A stretch of 60,869 bases of DNA from Bacillus sp. IITD106. GTDB taxonomy: Bacteria > Bacillota > Bacilli > Bacillales > Bacillaceae_C. The notes beneath the pieces are model-generated. The model was not told where the DNA came from. It was given only the letters and a program-made list of their open reading frames with translations, and ran no database searches. Shown one piece after another: positions 27,387 through 36,695 of this stretch (position 1 is the stretch's first letter; every line of letters starts with the position of its first letter). The translations under genes and the position numbers were made by a program. The stretch spans positions 1 to 60,869 of the forward strand of contig NZ_JAIAZY010000025.1 in the NCBI RefSeq assembly GCF_019459225.1, written 5' to 3'.

Positions 27387-29462
27387 ATGTCTGATTACTT
27401 AGTAATTGTGGAATCGCCTGCGAAGGCTAAAACAATAGAACGATATCTTGGAAAAAAATATAAAGTAAAGGCATCCATGGGTCATATTAGGGATCTACCA
27501 AGAAGCCAGATGGGTGTTAACGTTGAAGAAAATTTTGAACCAAAATATATAACGATCAGAGGAAAAGGACCAGTATTAAAAGATTTGAAAACCGCTGCTA
27601 AAAAAGCGAAAAAAGTTTTTCTTGCAGCTGACCCTGACCGTGAAGGTGAAGCAATAGCATGGCACTTGGCTCATAGCTTGGATGTTGATGTTAAATCAGA
27701 TTGCCGTGTAGTATTTAATGAGATAACAAAAGATGCTATTAAGGAATCTTTTAAGCACCCTCGTCCAATTAATATGGATTTAGTCGATGCCCAACAGGCT
27801 AGAAGGGTGTTAGATAGGCTTGTTGGCTATAATATTAGTCCGCTTTTTTGGAAAAAAGTAAAAAAGGGACTTAGTGCAGGAAGAGTGCAATCTGTCGCAG
27901 TACGTTTAATCATTGACAGAGAGAATGAAATTAAGAAATTTATTCCTGAGGAATATTGGTCAATAGAAGGAGATTTTAAAAAAAATAAAGAACGTTTTCA
28001 AGCCATGTTTTATGGATTAAACGATAAAAAAACAAAACTCAGCAATAAAGATGATGTTGATTCCATTATGAACAAATTAAATGGCGATACCTTTCTAGTA
28101 GAATCAGTTGAAAAGAAGGAGAGAAAGAGAAATCCTGCTTTGCCATTTACTACTTCTTCATTACAGCAGGAAGCTGCAAGAAAACTGAACTTCAGGGCAA
28201 AAAAGACGATGATGCTAGCTCAGCAATTATACGAAGGAATAGCAATTGGAAAGGAAGGCACTGTCGGTCTTATCACATATATGAGAACTGATTCTACAAG
28301 AATCTCCGAAGTGGCTCAGAAAGAAACCGCCGAATACATTGAGGCTAAGTTTGGAAAAGACTATTTAAAAAATGCGAATCAGAAGGATAAAAAACAAACG
28401 AATGCTCAGGATGCCCATGAAGCGATTAGACCTACGAGTACTTTAAGGAATCCGGATTCCGTAAAAGCATACTTAAGCAGAGATCAATATCGTTTGTATA
28501 AGTTAATATGGGATCGATTTGTGGCGAGTCAAATGGCACCAGCCGTTATGGATACAATGGCGGTTACTTTAAAAAATGGTGAAGTTTACTTTCGTGCAAA
28601 TGGATCAAAAATAAAATTTCCTGGCTTCATGAAAGTATATGTTGAGGGAACAGACGACCAACAAGAAGAGAAACAAAACATGCTCCCGGAATTGGCTGTA
28701 GGTGACAAGGTAAAAGCTGAAAAGCTAGTTCCAAAACAGCATTTTACACAACCACCTCCAAGGTATACGGAGGCGAGGCTGGTAAAAACACTTGAAGAAC
28801 TTGGAATAGGCAGACCGTCTACCTATGCCCCAACACTAGATACCATTCAAAAACGCGGATATGTCGCACTTGATAATAAAAGATTTGTCCCTACTGAATT
28901 GGGGGAAATTGTTCATGAAATAATGATGGAATTTTTCCCTGAAGTAATCGATGTAGAATTTACTGCAAAGATGGAAAATGAGTTGGATGAAATTGAAGAA
29001 GGTAAAATCAAGTGGGTTTCTATCATTGATGAATTTTATAAAGACTTTGAGAAGAATTTAAAAAAAGCTGAAAAAGAAATGCAAGAAGTAGAAATAAAAG
29101 ATGAATACGCAGGCAAGGATTGCGAAAACTGTGGAAACCCAATGGTCATTAAAATGGGACGTTTCGGCAAATTTATGGCATGCAGTAATTTTCCGGATTG
29201 CCGAAATACGAAACCGATTGTGAAGCAAATTGGCGTACAATGTCCAAAATGTAAAGAAGGAAATATTATTGAAAGAAAAAGTAAAAAGAAAAGAATTTTT
29301 TACGGATGTGATCGTTATCCTTCTTGTGATTTCGTTTCTTGGGATAAACCACTCGAACGCCCTTGTCCAAAATGCAACGGAGTTTTAGTCGAGAAAAAAC
29401 TAAAAAAAGGAATACAAGTTCAATGTACGGAATGTGATTACAAAGAAAAACCTGTACAATAA
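27387..29462 (+). CDS. topA: DNA topoisomerase I
   Basis: Type IA topoisomerase (691 residues) that relaxes negative supercoils. The TOPRIM domain starts at [19 protein letters not shown], with the acidic triad in [12 protein letters not shown]; the active-site tyrosine is in [14 protein letters not shown]. Three C-terminal zinc-binding repeats are visible (CENCGNPM...[15 protein letters not shown]...[15 protein letters not shown]...CTEC). ATG 27387 lies seven bases after GGGAGG; the TTG at 27381 is too close. No terminator follows directly. Confidence 0.97.
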   Translation: MSDYLVIVESPAKAKTIERYLGKKYKVKASMGHIRDLPRSQMGVNVEENFEPKYITIRGKGPVLKDLKTAAKKAKKVFLAADPDREGEAIAWHLAHSLDVDVKSDCRVVFNEITKDAIKESFKHPRPINMDLVDAQQARRVLDRLVGYNISPLFWKKVKKGLSAGRVQSVAVRLIIDRENEIKKFIPEEYWSIEGDFKKNKERFQAMFYGLNDKKTKLSNKDDVDSIMNKLNGDTFLVESVEKKERKRNPALPFTTSSLQQEAARKLNFRAKKTMMLAQQLYEGIAIGKEGTVGLITYMRTDSTRISEVAQKETAEYIEAKFGKDYLKNANQKDKKQTNAQDAHEAIRPTSTLRNPDSVKAYLSRDQYRLYKLIWDRFVASQMAPAVMDTMAVTLKNGEVYFRANGSKIKFPGFMKVYVEGTDDQQEEKQNMLPELAVGDKVKAEKLVPKQHFTQPPPRYTEARLVKTLEELGIGRPSTYAPTLDTIQKRGYVALDNKRFVPTELGEIVHEIMMEFFPEVIDVEFTAKMENELDEIEEGKIKWVSIIDEFYKDFEKNLKKAEKEMQEVEIKDEYAGKDCENCGNPMVIKMGRFGKFMACSNFPDCRNTKPIVKQIGVQCPKCKEGNIIERKSKKKRIFYGCDRYPSCDFVSWDKPLERPCPKCNGVLVEKKLKKGIQVQCTECDYKEKPVQ

Positions 29463-29482
29463 TAAAAACAATTAAAAGTAAG

Positions 29483-29597
29483 TGTTCAAAAAGGAGGATA
29501 AAAAGGACCAAGAATTTCGAGGCAGCGCAGTTTCGAGCAGCGGAGAAACAAGCTAACGAAGAAATTCGAAGTGTCTTTTTACCGGACTTTTTAAACA
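29483..29597. repeat. 115-base imperfect palindrome (candidate dispersed repeat)
   Basis: The ends are inverted copies: TGTTCAAAAAG..GATAAAAAGGAC on the left and, read on the other strand, TGTTTAAAAAG..GGTAAAAAGACAC on the right. Inside, GAATTTC pairs with GAAATTC and GTTTC with GAAAC, so the whole segment can fold into one long hairpin. It has no coding frame of its own. Together with a terminator and a promoter it fills the 412-base gap between topA and xerC, where trmFO is expected. I suspect a small repeat family but cannot count copies from one window. Confidence 0.5.
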
Positions 29598-29603
29598 TCC
29601 TCT

Positions 29604-29636
29604 AAAAGCTATCTCCATAAAAAGGGATAGCTTTTT
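29604..29636 (+). terminator. Terminator in the topA-xerC gap
   Basis: AAAAGCTATC (29604-29613) pairs with GATAGCTTTT (29626-29635) around a 12-base loop, and the T run extends past it. It would end topA transcription. The remaining 29637-29820 is AT-rich with no gene I can support. Confidence 0.75.
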
Positions 29637-29820
29637 CAATGCTTAAAAATGTTTTTTACGTAATGAATAGTGTAAAATGCAATAAGAATATATAACTTGA
29701 AAATTCATAAAGATACATATCTAAAGAATAATCAAGTAAAGCAATGTTTTCTATAAAATGTATGAAATGGTAATAGCAGTGAGAACAATTCAAAACTTTG
29801 TGAAAAATTTGTAACATTCA

Positions 29821-29849
29821 TTGCAACGTCCGTTAAATTGTGATAATAT
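29821..29849 (+). promoter_or_regulatory. Probable promoter of xerC-hslV-hslU-codY
   Basis: TTGCAA (29821-29826) lies 17 bases before TAATAT (29844-29849), or 15 before GATAAT (29842-29847), which is in a TGTGATAAT context. It is 25 bases before the xerC start, after the terminator. Confidence 0.5.
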
Positions 29850-29874
29850 TTAGTAGCCTTTAAGGGGTGAAGCG

Positions 29875-30780
29875 ATGAATAAGTTTTCAGATGAATCAGT
29901 ATACTCTTTTATTGAATACTTGCAAATTGAACGCAATTATTCCGACTACACGATTAATTTTTATAAAAAGGATATTGAGCAATTTGCTTTGTTCATGAAT
30001 GCACAAGGAATAAAGTCCTTTTCTGATGTAGAATACTTCGATGCCCGACTTTATGTTACAGAACTATATAACAAAAAATTAGCACGGGCAAGTGCTTCGA
30101 GAAAAATTTCCTGCCTTCGAAGTTTTTATAAATTCCTTTTAAGGGAAGAATTAGTGAAAGAAAATCCATTTTCGCTCATTATTCAACCGAAAGCAGGAGT
30201 GAAGATTCCAAACTTTTTTTATGAAGAAGAGATGAATGTCCTTTTCGAAGCTTGCATGGATTCGACACCTTTAAGTATAAGAAATCTTGCCTTGCTTGAA
30301 TTATTGTACGCTACAGGAATAAGGGTTAGTGAATGTGCAAATATTCAGCTTAAGGATCTAGACTTTGATTTTTCGACCATTCTTGTAAAAGGAAAAGGCC
30401 GAAAAGAACGATATGTCCCATTTGGGAGTTTCGCCTTTGACGCACTGCAAACTTACATACATCAAGGTGCAAGAAATGAATTGATGAAAGGGCGAGAAAC
30501 TCACCAGTATGTATTTGTCAATTCTCGTGGTGGTCCATTAACAGCGAGTGGAATAAGTCATATCTTGAAAAAGGTAATAGAATCTGCATCATTGACAGGA
30601 AAAATTCATCCTCATATGATTCGTCATTCGTTTGCAACTCATTTGCTTAACAATGGGGCTGATATGAGAACGGTTCAAGAATTACTGGGGCATTCTCACT
30701 TATCGTCAACTCAAGTATACACACATGTCACGAAAGAACATTTACGCAAAACATATATGAACCACCATCCCAGAGCATGA
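29875..30780 (+). CDS. xerC: Tyrosine recombinase XerC (CodV)
   Basis: Site-specific recombinase (301 residues) that with XerD (RipX in B. subtilis) resolves chromosome dimers at dif. The N-terminal SAM-like core-binding domain spans roughly residues 5-90. The catalytic domain shows LYATGIRVSE (first Arg), KGKGRKERYVP (Lys), HPHMIRHSFATHLL (His and Arg), and GHSHLSSTQVYTHV (His and the nucleophilic Tyr). It starts after AAGGGGTGA and heads the hslVU-codY operon. Confidence 0.96.
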   Translation: MNKFSDESVYSFIEYLQIERNYSDYTINFYKKDIEQFALFMNAQGIKSFSDVEYFDARLYVTELYNKKLARASASRKISCLRSFYKFLLREELVKENPFSLIIQPKAGVKIPNFFYEEEMNVLFEACMDSTPLSIRNLALLELLYATGIRVSECANIQLKDLDFDFSTILVKGKGRKERYVPFGSFAFDALQTYIHQGARNELMKGRETHQYVFVNSRGGPLTASGISHILKKVIESASLTGKIHPHMIRHSFATHLLNNGADMRTVQELLGHSHLSSTQVYTHVTKEHLRKTYMNHHPRA

Positions 30781-30804
30781 GCAAAGATGAGGGAGGAAAG
30801 AAAA

Positions 30805-31347
30805 ATGAACCAATTTCATGCTACAACTATTTTTGCCGTCCAACATAATGGAAAATGTGCGATGGCTGGAGACGGTCAAGTAACATTTGGAAATGCGGTA
30901 GTTATGAAACATACAGCAAGAAAAGTCCGTAAACTTTTTAATGGGAAAGTTTTGGCTGGGTTTGCAGGTTCCGTAGCTGATGCCTTCACATTGTTTGAAA
31001 AATTCGAAAGCAAGCTGCAGGAATATAACGGAAACCTACAACGTGCAGCAGTTGAGCTGGCTAAAGAGTGGAGAAGCGATAAAGTATTGCGTAAACTTGA
31101 AGCGATGTTAATTGTGATGGATAAAGAAAATCTCTTACTCGTGTCTGGTACAGGAGAAGTTATTGAACCGGACGATGGAATTCTTGCTATCGGTTCAGGA
31201 GGCCACTATGCACTCGCTGCAGGGAGAGCTTTGAAAAATTACGGAGCCGATCATTTAAGTGCTGCGGATATGGCAAAAGCTTCCTTGGAAATTGCAGCAG
31301 ATATTTGTGTTTATACGAATAGAAATATTATTGTGGAAGAACTTTAA
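30805..31347 (+). CDS. hslV: ATP-dependent protease subunit HslV (ClpQ/CodW)
   Basis: Proteasome-like peptidase (180 residues) that forms a dodecamer opened by Hsl[21 protein letters not shown] and [17 protein letters not shown] are family motifs. ATG 30805 after GGGAGGAAAG gives an N-terminus MNQFHATTI. In B. subtilis the corresponding sequence is MSSFHATT and Ser2 has been reported as the nucleophile; here residue 2 is Asn, so the active N-terminal residue is uncertain (Thr7 or Thr8 if processed further). An upstream ATG at 30787 overlaps the ribosome binding site. Confidence 0.95.
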   Translation: MNQFHATTIFAVQHNGKCAMAGDGQVTFGNAVVMKHTARKVRKLFNGKVLAGFAGSVADAFTLFEKFESKLQEYNGNLQRAAVELAKEWRSDKVLRKLEAMLIVMDKENLLLVSGTGEVIEPDDGILAIGSGGHYALAAGRALKNYGADHLSAADMAKASLEIAADICVYTNRNIIVEEL

Positions 31348-31382
31348 AAAACTTAAAACATCGCTTAAAAGGAGGGTACGGT

Positions 31383-32798
31383 TTGGCATCTGAAAAAAAA
31401 GGATTTAATATGACCCCTAGAGAAATCGTCGAAAAGCTTGATCAATTTATCATCGGTCAGAAAGAAGCGAAAAGAGCTGTTGCAGTAGCACTTCGAAACC
31501 GATATCGAAGAGGATTATTGAGTCCCGAAATGCGAGACGAAATCATTCCGAAAAATATATTAATGATTGGTCCAACAGGTGTAGGTAAAACTGAAATTGC
31601 TAGACGCATGGCAAAACTTGTTGGTGCGCCATTCGTTAAAGTGGAAGCAACAAAGTTCACAGAAGTAGGTTATGTCGGTCGTGATGTGGAGTCGATGGTC
31701 CGTGATTTAATGGAAACTTCGATTAGGATAGTGAAACAAGAAAAAATGGAAGAAGTAAAAGATCTAGCTGAAAAACATGCGAATAATCGATTAGTAGAGC
31801 TACTCGTACCAGCGAAGAAAAAAGCAGAAGGATTTAAAAATCCATTTGAAATGATTTTCGGCGGCGGGCAGCAAGAATCAGAAGATGATTCGGAAAAGCA
31901 AGAAGAAATGAGCATCCGGGAAAAAAGAAAAATCATCGCTCAGAAATTAGCCAACGGTGAATTGGAAAATGAGATGGTCCAAGTGGAAGTAGAAGAACAA
32001 CAGCCATCGATGTTTGATATGCTGCAAGGCTCTGGTATGGAGCAAATGGGCATGAATATGCAGGATGCACTAAGCAACTTAATACCAAAGAAAACAAAAA
32101 AGAGAAACTTACCGGTGAAAGACGCGCGCATCGTCTTAACAAATGATGAAGCTCAAAAGTTAATTGATATGGATGAGGTTTCCCAGACGGCTATAACAAA
32201 GGCAGAGCAAACAGGAATTATTTTTATCGATGAAATTGATAAAATTGCAAGTAAAGGAAACTCCAGTTCGAATGTTGATGTATCAAGAGAAGGTGTGCAA
32301 CGCGATATTTTACCAATTGTGGAAGGATCGACAGTTGTAACCAAATATGGTCCTGTTAAAACTGATTTTATATTGTTTATCGGTGCTGGAGCCTTCCATA
32401 TATCGAAGCCATCTGATTTAATTCCGGAGCTGCAAGGGCGCTTTCCTATACGTGTGGAACTAGGTAAGCTCTCTGTCGAAGATTTTGTCAGTATTCTCAC
32501 GGAGCCTGATAATGCATTAATTAAACAATATATTGCATTATTGGAAACGGAAGGTATACAAATCGAATTTTCTGACGATGCTATTTACAGACTTGCGGAG
32601 ATTGCCTTCAATGTTAATCAAGAAACAGATAATATTGGTGCAAGGCGTCTTCATACGATAATGGAAAAGCTTCTCGAAGATTTATCTTTTGAGGCACCAG
32701 ATGTTGCGATGGGAACTATCAAGATTACTAAACAATATGTAGATGAAAAACTTGCTGTTATTTCCAAAGATAAGGACTTGAGCCAGTTTATTCTATAA
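31383..32798 (+). CDS. hslU: ATP-dependent unfoldase HslU (ClpY)
   Basis: AAA+ unfoldase (471 residues) that feeds substrates to HslV. Walker A is GPTGVGKTE, followed by the pore segment [12 protein letters not shown]; Walker B is [11 protein letters not shown]. The Glu- and Gln-rich I domain (about residues 150-230) precedes Walker B, and sensor 2 is in NIGARRLHT. It ends LSQFIL, the C-terminal tail that docks in HslV. It begins with TTG after GGAGGGTACGG. Confidence 0.96.
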   Translation: MASEKKGFNMTPREIVEKLDQFIIGQKEAKRAVAVALRNRYRRGLLSPEMRDEIIPKNILMIGPTGVGKTEIARRMAKLVGAPFVKVEATKFTEVGYVGRDVESMVRDLMETSIRIVKQEKMEEVKDLAEKHANNRLVELLVPAKKKAEGFKNPFEMIFGGGQQESEDDSEKQEEMSIREKRKIIAQKLANGELENEMVQVEVEEQQPSMFDMLQGSGMEQMGMNMQDALSNLIPKKTKKRNLPVKDARIVLTNDEAQKLIDMDEVSQTAITKAEQTGIIFIDEIDKIASKGNSSSNVDVSREGVQRDILPIVEGSTVVTKYGPVKTDFILFIGAGAFHISKPSDLIPELQGRFPIRVELGKLSVEDFVSILTEPDNALIKQYIALLETEGIQIEFSDDAIYRLAEIAFNVNQETDNIGARRLHTIMEKLLEDLSFEAPDVAMGTIKITKQYVDEKLAVISKDKDLSQFIL

Positions 32799-32900
32799 GA
32801 GTTTTACGTAATATTCATCAGGGAATGTTATGAATAGTGGCTATATATTTTGCTGAAGTGAATTTATATAGAATTGTAATAATATTAGGAGGAGAATCTA

Positions 32901-33680
32901 TTGGAACTATTATCTAGAACTAGAACTATTAATGCAATGCTACAAAAAGCTGCGGGAAAACCCGTAAATTTTAAAGAAATGTCTGAAACACTTAGCTCCG
33001 TTATTCGGGCAAACATTTTCGTATTAAGCCGCAGAGGTAAATTGTTAGGGTATGCAATCAATCAAGCGATTGAAAATGAAAGAATGAAAAAAATGCTTGA
33101 AGATAGACAATTCCCAGAAGAATACACAAAAAACTTATTCAACATTACTGAGACTTCTTCAAACCTTGGTGTCGACAGTGAATACACTGCGTTTCCGGTT
33201 GAAAATAAAGATTTGTTCAATAATGGTTTAACAACAATCGTACCAATTAACGGCGGAGGGGAACGTCTTGGAACATTGATTCTCGCACGTTTAGAAGATG
33301 AGTTTCAGGATGATGATTTAATATTAGCTGAATACGGAGCAACTGTTGTAGGCATGGAAATTTTACGTGAAAAATCCGAAGAAATTGAAGAGGAAGCAAG
33401 AAGCAAAGCTGTCGTTCAAATGGCAATCAGTTCATTATCTTACAGTGAACTAGAGGCTATCGAACATATTTTTGAAGAATTAAATGGGAATGAAGGATTG
33501 CTCGTTGCTTCGAAAATTGCAGATCGCGTAGGAATTACACGCTCGGTCATTGTAAATGCTTTAAGGAAGCTTGAAAGTGCCGGCGTAATCGAATCCCGTT
33601 CACTAGGTATGAAGGGAACATATATCAAAGTGTTAAATTCAAAATTTCTTAAAGAGCTTGAGAAAATTAAATCAAACTAA
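32901..33680 (+). CDS. codY: Global transcriptional regulator CodY
   Basis: GTP- and branched-chain-amino-acid-sensing repressor (259 residues) of stationary-phase, amino-acid and motility genes. The N-terminal GAF domain (about residues 1-155) starts [23 protein letters not shown]. The C-terminal winged helix-turn-helix is in [21 protein letters not shown]. It starts with TTG nine bases after AGGAGG. It lies next to the fla/che operon, which CodY represses in B. subtilis. A strong terminator follows. Confidence 0.97.
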   Translation: MELLSRTRTINAMLQKAAGKPVNFKEMSETLSSVIRANIFVLSRRGKLLGYAINQAIENERMKKMLEDRQFPEEYTKNLFNITETSSNLGVDSEYTAFPVENKDLFNNGLTTIVPINGGGERLGTLILARLEDEFQDDDLILAEYGATVVGMEILREKSEEIEEEARSKAVVQMAISSLSYSELEAIEHIFEELNGNEGLLVASKIADRVGITRSVIVNALRKLESAGVIESRSLGMKGTYIKVLNSKFLKELEKIKSN

Positions 33681-33687
33681 ATTTTAC

Positions 33688-33727
33688 AAAAAAGTTACTA
33701 GATAAAAATATCTAGTAACTTTTTTTT
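33688..33727 (+). terminator. Strong terminator between codY and fla/che
   Basis: A near-perfect 17-bp stem (AAAAAAGTTACTAGATA, 33688-33704, with TATCTAGTAACTTTTTT, 33710-33726) with a 5-base loop and a run of Ts. It insulates the flagellar operon from codY. Confidence 0.9.
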
Positions 33728-33800
33728 GAGTCTTAAGAACTATTTTGTCTAGAATTGGAGAATTTTATCGTAAAAGTGTAGTACGATGTATAGACGTAAT

Positions 33801-33830
33801 ATGACAAAAACATTACAATGTATGTATGGT
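33801..33830 (+). promoter_or_regulatory. Possible fla/che promoter
   Basis: ATGACA (33801-33806) and TATGGT (33825-33830) are 18 bases apart, about 40 bases before flgB. It is a weak sigma-A candidate. I looked for a sigma-D promoter (TAAA, about 15 bases, GCCGATAT) in 33728-33871 and did not see a convincing one. Confidence 0.3.
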
Positions 33831-33871
33831 AAAACTAACCAGAATAGATAAAAAGAAGAGTGGTGTCGAAA

Positions 33872-34261
33872 TTGCAATTATTCTCTGGTAATATTCAAAC
33901 GCTGGAAAGAGCCTTGAATTATTCATCACTTAAACAAAAAACAATTGCACAGAATATCGCAAATGTAGACGTACCGAATTATAAAGCGAAAGCAGTAAGT
34001 TTTAAGGAAGTATTAGCGGAATCTTCAAGTCAAATCGAAGCCTATACAACGGATCCACGCCACTTTCGATTTACTATCGGTAGTGAAGGTTCTCACATTT
34101 ATACGAAACATAATACAGAATACAATCATAATGGAAATAATGTAGACGTTGACAATGAAATGTCTGACATGGCAGCTAATCAAATCTATTACCAAGCCTT
34201 AATTGAAAGATTAAATGGAAAATTTTCTACCCTTCAAAACGTAATAAAAGGAGGAAGATAA
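33872..34261 (+). CDS. flgB: Flagellar basal-body rod protein FlgB
   Basis: Proximal rod component (129 residues) and first gene of the fla/che operon. The family motif QKTIAQNIANVDVPNYKAKAVSF follows the short N-terminal helix, and NQIYYQALIERLNGKF is the C-terminal helix. I choose TTG 33872, giving MQLFSGNIQ, which matches B. subtilis FlgB (MSLFSG) and its length of 129; GGTG lies six bases upstream. GTG codons at 33860 and 33863 are alternatives. Confidence 0.93.
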   Translation: MQLFSGNIQTLERALNYSSLKQKTIAQNIANVDVPNYKAKAVSFKEVLAESSSQIEAYTTDPRHFRFTIGSEGSHIYTKHNTEYNHNGNNVDVDNEMSDMAANQIYYQALIERLNGKFSTLQNVIKGGR

Positions 34262-34262
34262 C

Positions 34263-34718
34263 TTGTCTATGTTTCACAGTATGGGAATCACATCCTCCGC
34301 ACTTACAGCACAAAGGTTAAGGATGGATGTTATTTCATCGAATATGGCAAATGTCGATACGACACGTGGAAAATACATCGATGGCCAGTGGCAGCCTTAT
34401 ACAAGAAAAATGGTAGTAATGCAGCCGAAGGAATCGTCATTTTCATCTATTTTTAATCAAACTCTTCGCAGTAATGGAAATAATAAAATGAATGGTGTGA
34501 AAGTTTCAAACATTGTAGAAGATGATACACCATACCGTCTTGTTTACGATCCTGAACACCCGGATGCAAATGAAGAAGGCTATGTTCAAATGCCAAATGT
34601 TGACCCGTTGAAAGAAATGGTCGACTTGATGAGCGCAACTCGTTCATACGAAGCGAACGTCACCGTATTTAATGCATCTAAATCTATGTATATGAAAGCT
34701 TTAGAGTTAGGAAAGTAA
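34263..34718 (+). CDS. flgC: Flagellar basal-body rod protein FlgC
   Basis: Rod protein (151 residues) with the motif SSALTAQRLRMDVISSNMANVDTT and the C-terminal helix VDLMSATRSYEANVTVFNASK. It begins with TTG 34263, six bases after GGAGG; the ATG two codons on is too far from that site. It starts one base after the flgB stop. Confidence 0.95.
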   Translation: MSMFHSMGITSSALTAQRLRMDVISSNMANVDTTRGKYIDGQWQPYTRKMVVMQPKESSFSSIFNQTLRSNGNNKMNGVKVSNIVEDDTPYRLVYDPEHPDANEEGYVQMPNVDPLKEMVDLMSATRSYEANVTVFNASKSMYMKALELGK

Positions 34719-34740
34719 AATTAGGAGGCAATCATACATT

Positions 34741-35046
34741 ATGCCGATCAATAGTATTAACGTTGGAAACGTTCAGTTTAACAATGTGAATAATAATGTA
34801 AAAAATGAACTTCATGCTCAAAAAAGCACAGATTTTAAGGATATGTTGAAAAAAGCAATAGATGAGGTTAATAACGCTCAAGTACAATCCGACATTGCGA
34901 CAGACAAATTAGCAAGAGGGGAAAATATTGAATTGCATGAAGTGATGATCACTGCGCAAAAAGCAGCGATCACAATACAAGCAGCACTTGAAATTCGTAA
35001 TAAAGCTGTTGAAGCATATCAAGAAATGATGAGAATGCAAGTTTAA
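34741..35046 (+). CDS. fliE: Flagellar hook-basal body protein FliE
   Basis: Adaptor between the MS ring and the rod (101 residues). The core FKDMLKKAIDEVNNAQVQSD and LHEVMITAQKAAITIQAALEIRNKAVEAY are typical. The ATG is 12 bases after AGGAGG, slightly far but the only reasonable start. Next in order after flgBC as in other Bacillaceae. Confidence 0.95.
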   Translation: MPINSINVGNVQFNNVNNNVKNELHAQKSTDFKDMLKKAIDEVNNAQVQSDIATDKLARGENIELHEVMITAQKAAITIQAALEIRNKAVEAYQEMMRMQV

Positions 35047-35102
35047 TTTAGGGCTAATGAGGAATGCCTTTATAGATTTGCTGTATGGTAAGGGGCTTAT
35101 AA

Positions 35103-36683
35103 ATGAAAGAGAAATTAAACGAGAAAATAGCTAGTTTAAAAGAATACTGGACAAACAGAACAGGCAATCAAAAATTTATCATACTTGGTTCGATTCTTAC
35201 TGCCCTTATTTTAGTGGCTGGCATCTTCTATTTTGCCTCTAAAACCACATTAGTCCCGTTATATACGAATTTAAAACCTTCAGAGACAGGTTCAATAAAA
35301 GAAAGTCTCGATGAAAAAGGAATTAAATCAGAAATTACTGATGGCGGAAAAACAATTAAGGTTCCAGAAGAACAAGTTGATACATTGTTAGTAGAACTAG
35401 CTGCGGAAGGAATTCCAAAATCAGGAAATATCGATTATTCTTTTTTTGGCAATAATGCCGGTTTCGGTATGACGGATAATGAGTTTAATGTACTAAAACT
35501 TGATGCAACCCAAACAGAACTAGCTGAATTGATGAAAAGCATTGATGGAATCGAACAAGCTAATGTCATGATAACTCTCCCAGAAAAAGGAATATTTTTA
35601 ACAGATTCCAACGCAGAAGCCTCTGCTTCAATTATTTTGCAAACAAGGCCTGGCTACGAGTTCAGTGAAAAACAAATTAAATCATTATATCATCTAGTTT
35701 CAAAAAGCATACCAAACTTACCGGTCGAAAATATCGTAATCCGGAATCAATTCCTAGAATACTTTGATTTGGACAATGAACAGTATGCAAGCAACGGATA
35801 TACTCAGCAAATGCAAATAAAGAGTCAGGTTGAGAGAGATATCCAGCGTCAAGTTCAAAATATGCTTGGAACCCTAATGGGCTTTGATAAAGTCGTAACA
35901 TCTGTTACTGCCGATATAGACTTTACCCAAGAAAACCGAGAAGAAAACCTCGTTACCCCAGTTGATGAGGAAAATATGAGGGGTATCGCTATAAGTGCCC
36001 ATCGGATTACAGAAACATTTACTGGGAATGGAGAGCAAGCTGAAGGAACTCCGGTAGATCCTACTGATACAAATACTGGTTACGTTCAGGGGAATAACTC
36101 CAACGGTGACTTTGAAAAAACAGAAGAAACGATTAACAACGAGGTTAATAGAATTCGAAAAGAGATCGTAGAAAGTCCATATAAAATAAGAGATCTTGGA
36201 GTTCAAGTGATGGTGGAACCACCAAATCCGGATGACATTAACTCATTTCCTGAAGATCGAAAACAAGATATCCAAGAACTACTATCTACGATTGTAAGGA
36301 CATCGATCGACAAAGGCACTGGAACTGATTTATCGGATGATGCCATCCAAAATAAAATCGTTGTATCTGTCCAGCCGTTCAATGGAAAGGTAGATGTTAA
36401 AGCGAATCCAACTCCAACGGTTCCATGGTGGATTTATGTAATAGGTGGAGTGTTACTCGTTATTATTGGTGTTCTCCTATTCTTAATGTTGCGAAGAAGA
36501 AGAAGTGAAGAGGAAGAAGACGAGGAATTAGAAGAAATGATCGATGAACCAATTGAAATTCCTGATTTAAATGAAGAAGTATTGACAGAATCGGGAATGC
36601 GCAGAAAGCAGCTTGAAAAATTGGCAAAGGAAAAACCAGACGAGTTTGCAAAATTATTGCGTACATGGATAGCAGAAGATTAG
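35103..36683 (+). CDS. fliF: Flagellar MS-ring protein FliF
   Basis: Builds the membrane ring that anchors the motor (526 residues). There is one membrane segment near the N-terminus (about residues 25-45, IILGSILTALILVAGIFYF) and one near the C-terminus (about 441-460, WIYVIGGVLLVIIGVLLFLML). The periplasm-side region between has ring-building motifs (VMITLPEKGIF, ADIDFTQENREE). The cytoplasmic tail ends KPDEFAKLLRTWIAED, which binds FliG. Confidence 0.96.
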   Translation: MKEKLNEKIASLKEYWTNRTGNQKFIILGSILTALILVAGIFYFASKTTLVPLYTNLKPSETGSIKESLDEKGIKSEITDGGKTIKVPEEQVDTLLVELAAEGIPKSGNIDYSFFGNNAGFGMTDNEFNVLKLDATQTELAELMKSIDGIEQANVMITLPEKGIFLTDSNAEASASIILQTRPGYEFSEKQIKSLYHLVSKSIPNLPVENIVIRNQFLEYFDLDNEQYASNGYTQQMQIKSQVERDIQRQVQNMLGTLMGFDKVVTSVTADIDFTQENREENLVTPVDEENMRGIAISAHRITETFTGNGEQAEGTPVDPTDTNTGYVQGNNSNGDFEKTEETINNEVNRIRKEIVESPYKIRDLGVQVMVEPPNPDDINSFPEDRKQDIQELLSTIVRTSIDKGTGTDLSDDAIQNKIVVSVQPFNGKVDVKANPTPTVPWWIYVIGGVLLVIIGVLLFLMLRRRRSEEEEDEELEEMIDEPIEIPDLNEEVLTESGMRRKQLEKLAKEKPDEFAKLLRTWIAED

Positions 36684-36695
36684 GAGGAGTTACCA

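Larger units (their letters stand above)
29463..29874. other. 412-base gap between topA and xerC, position of the missing trmFO
   Basis: It holds the 115-base palindrome, a terminator and the xerC promoter. No stretch resembles TrmFO, whose gene (gid) lies here in B. subtilis and is about 1.3 kb long. Confidence 0.7.

Noticed and set aside
29770-29815. Possible CodY box (ACTTTGTGAAAAATT) upstream of the xerC-codY operon
   Set aside because: Five mismatches to the 15-base consensus in a very AT-rich region; such matches are expected by chance.
33728-33871. Search for a sigma-D promoter in front of flgB
   Set aside because: TAAA occurs at several places, but no GCCGATAT-like box lies about 15 bases downstream of any of them.
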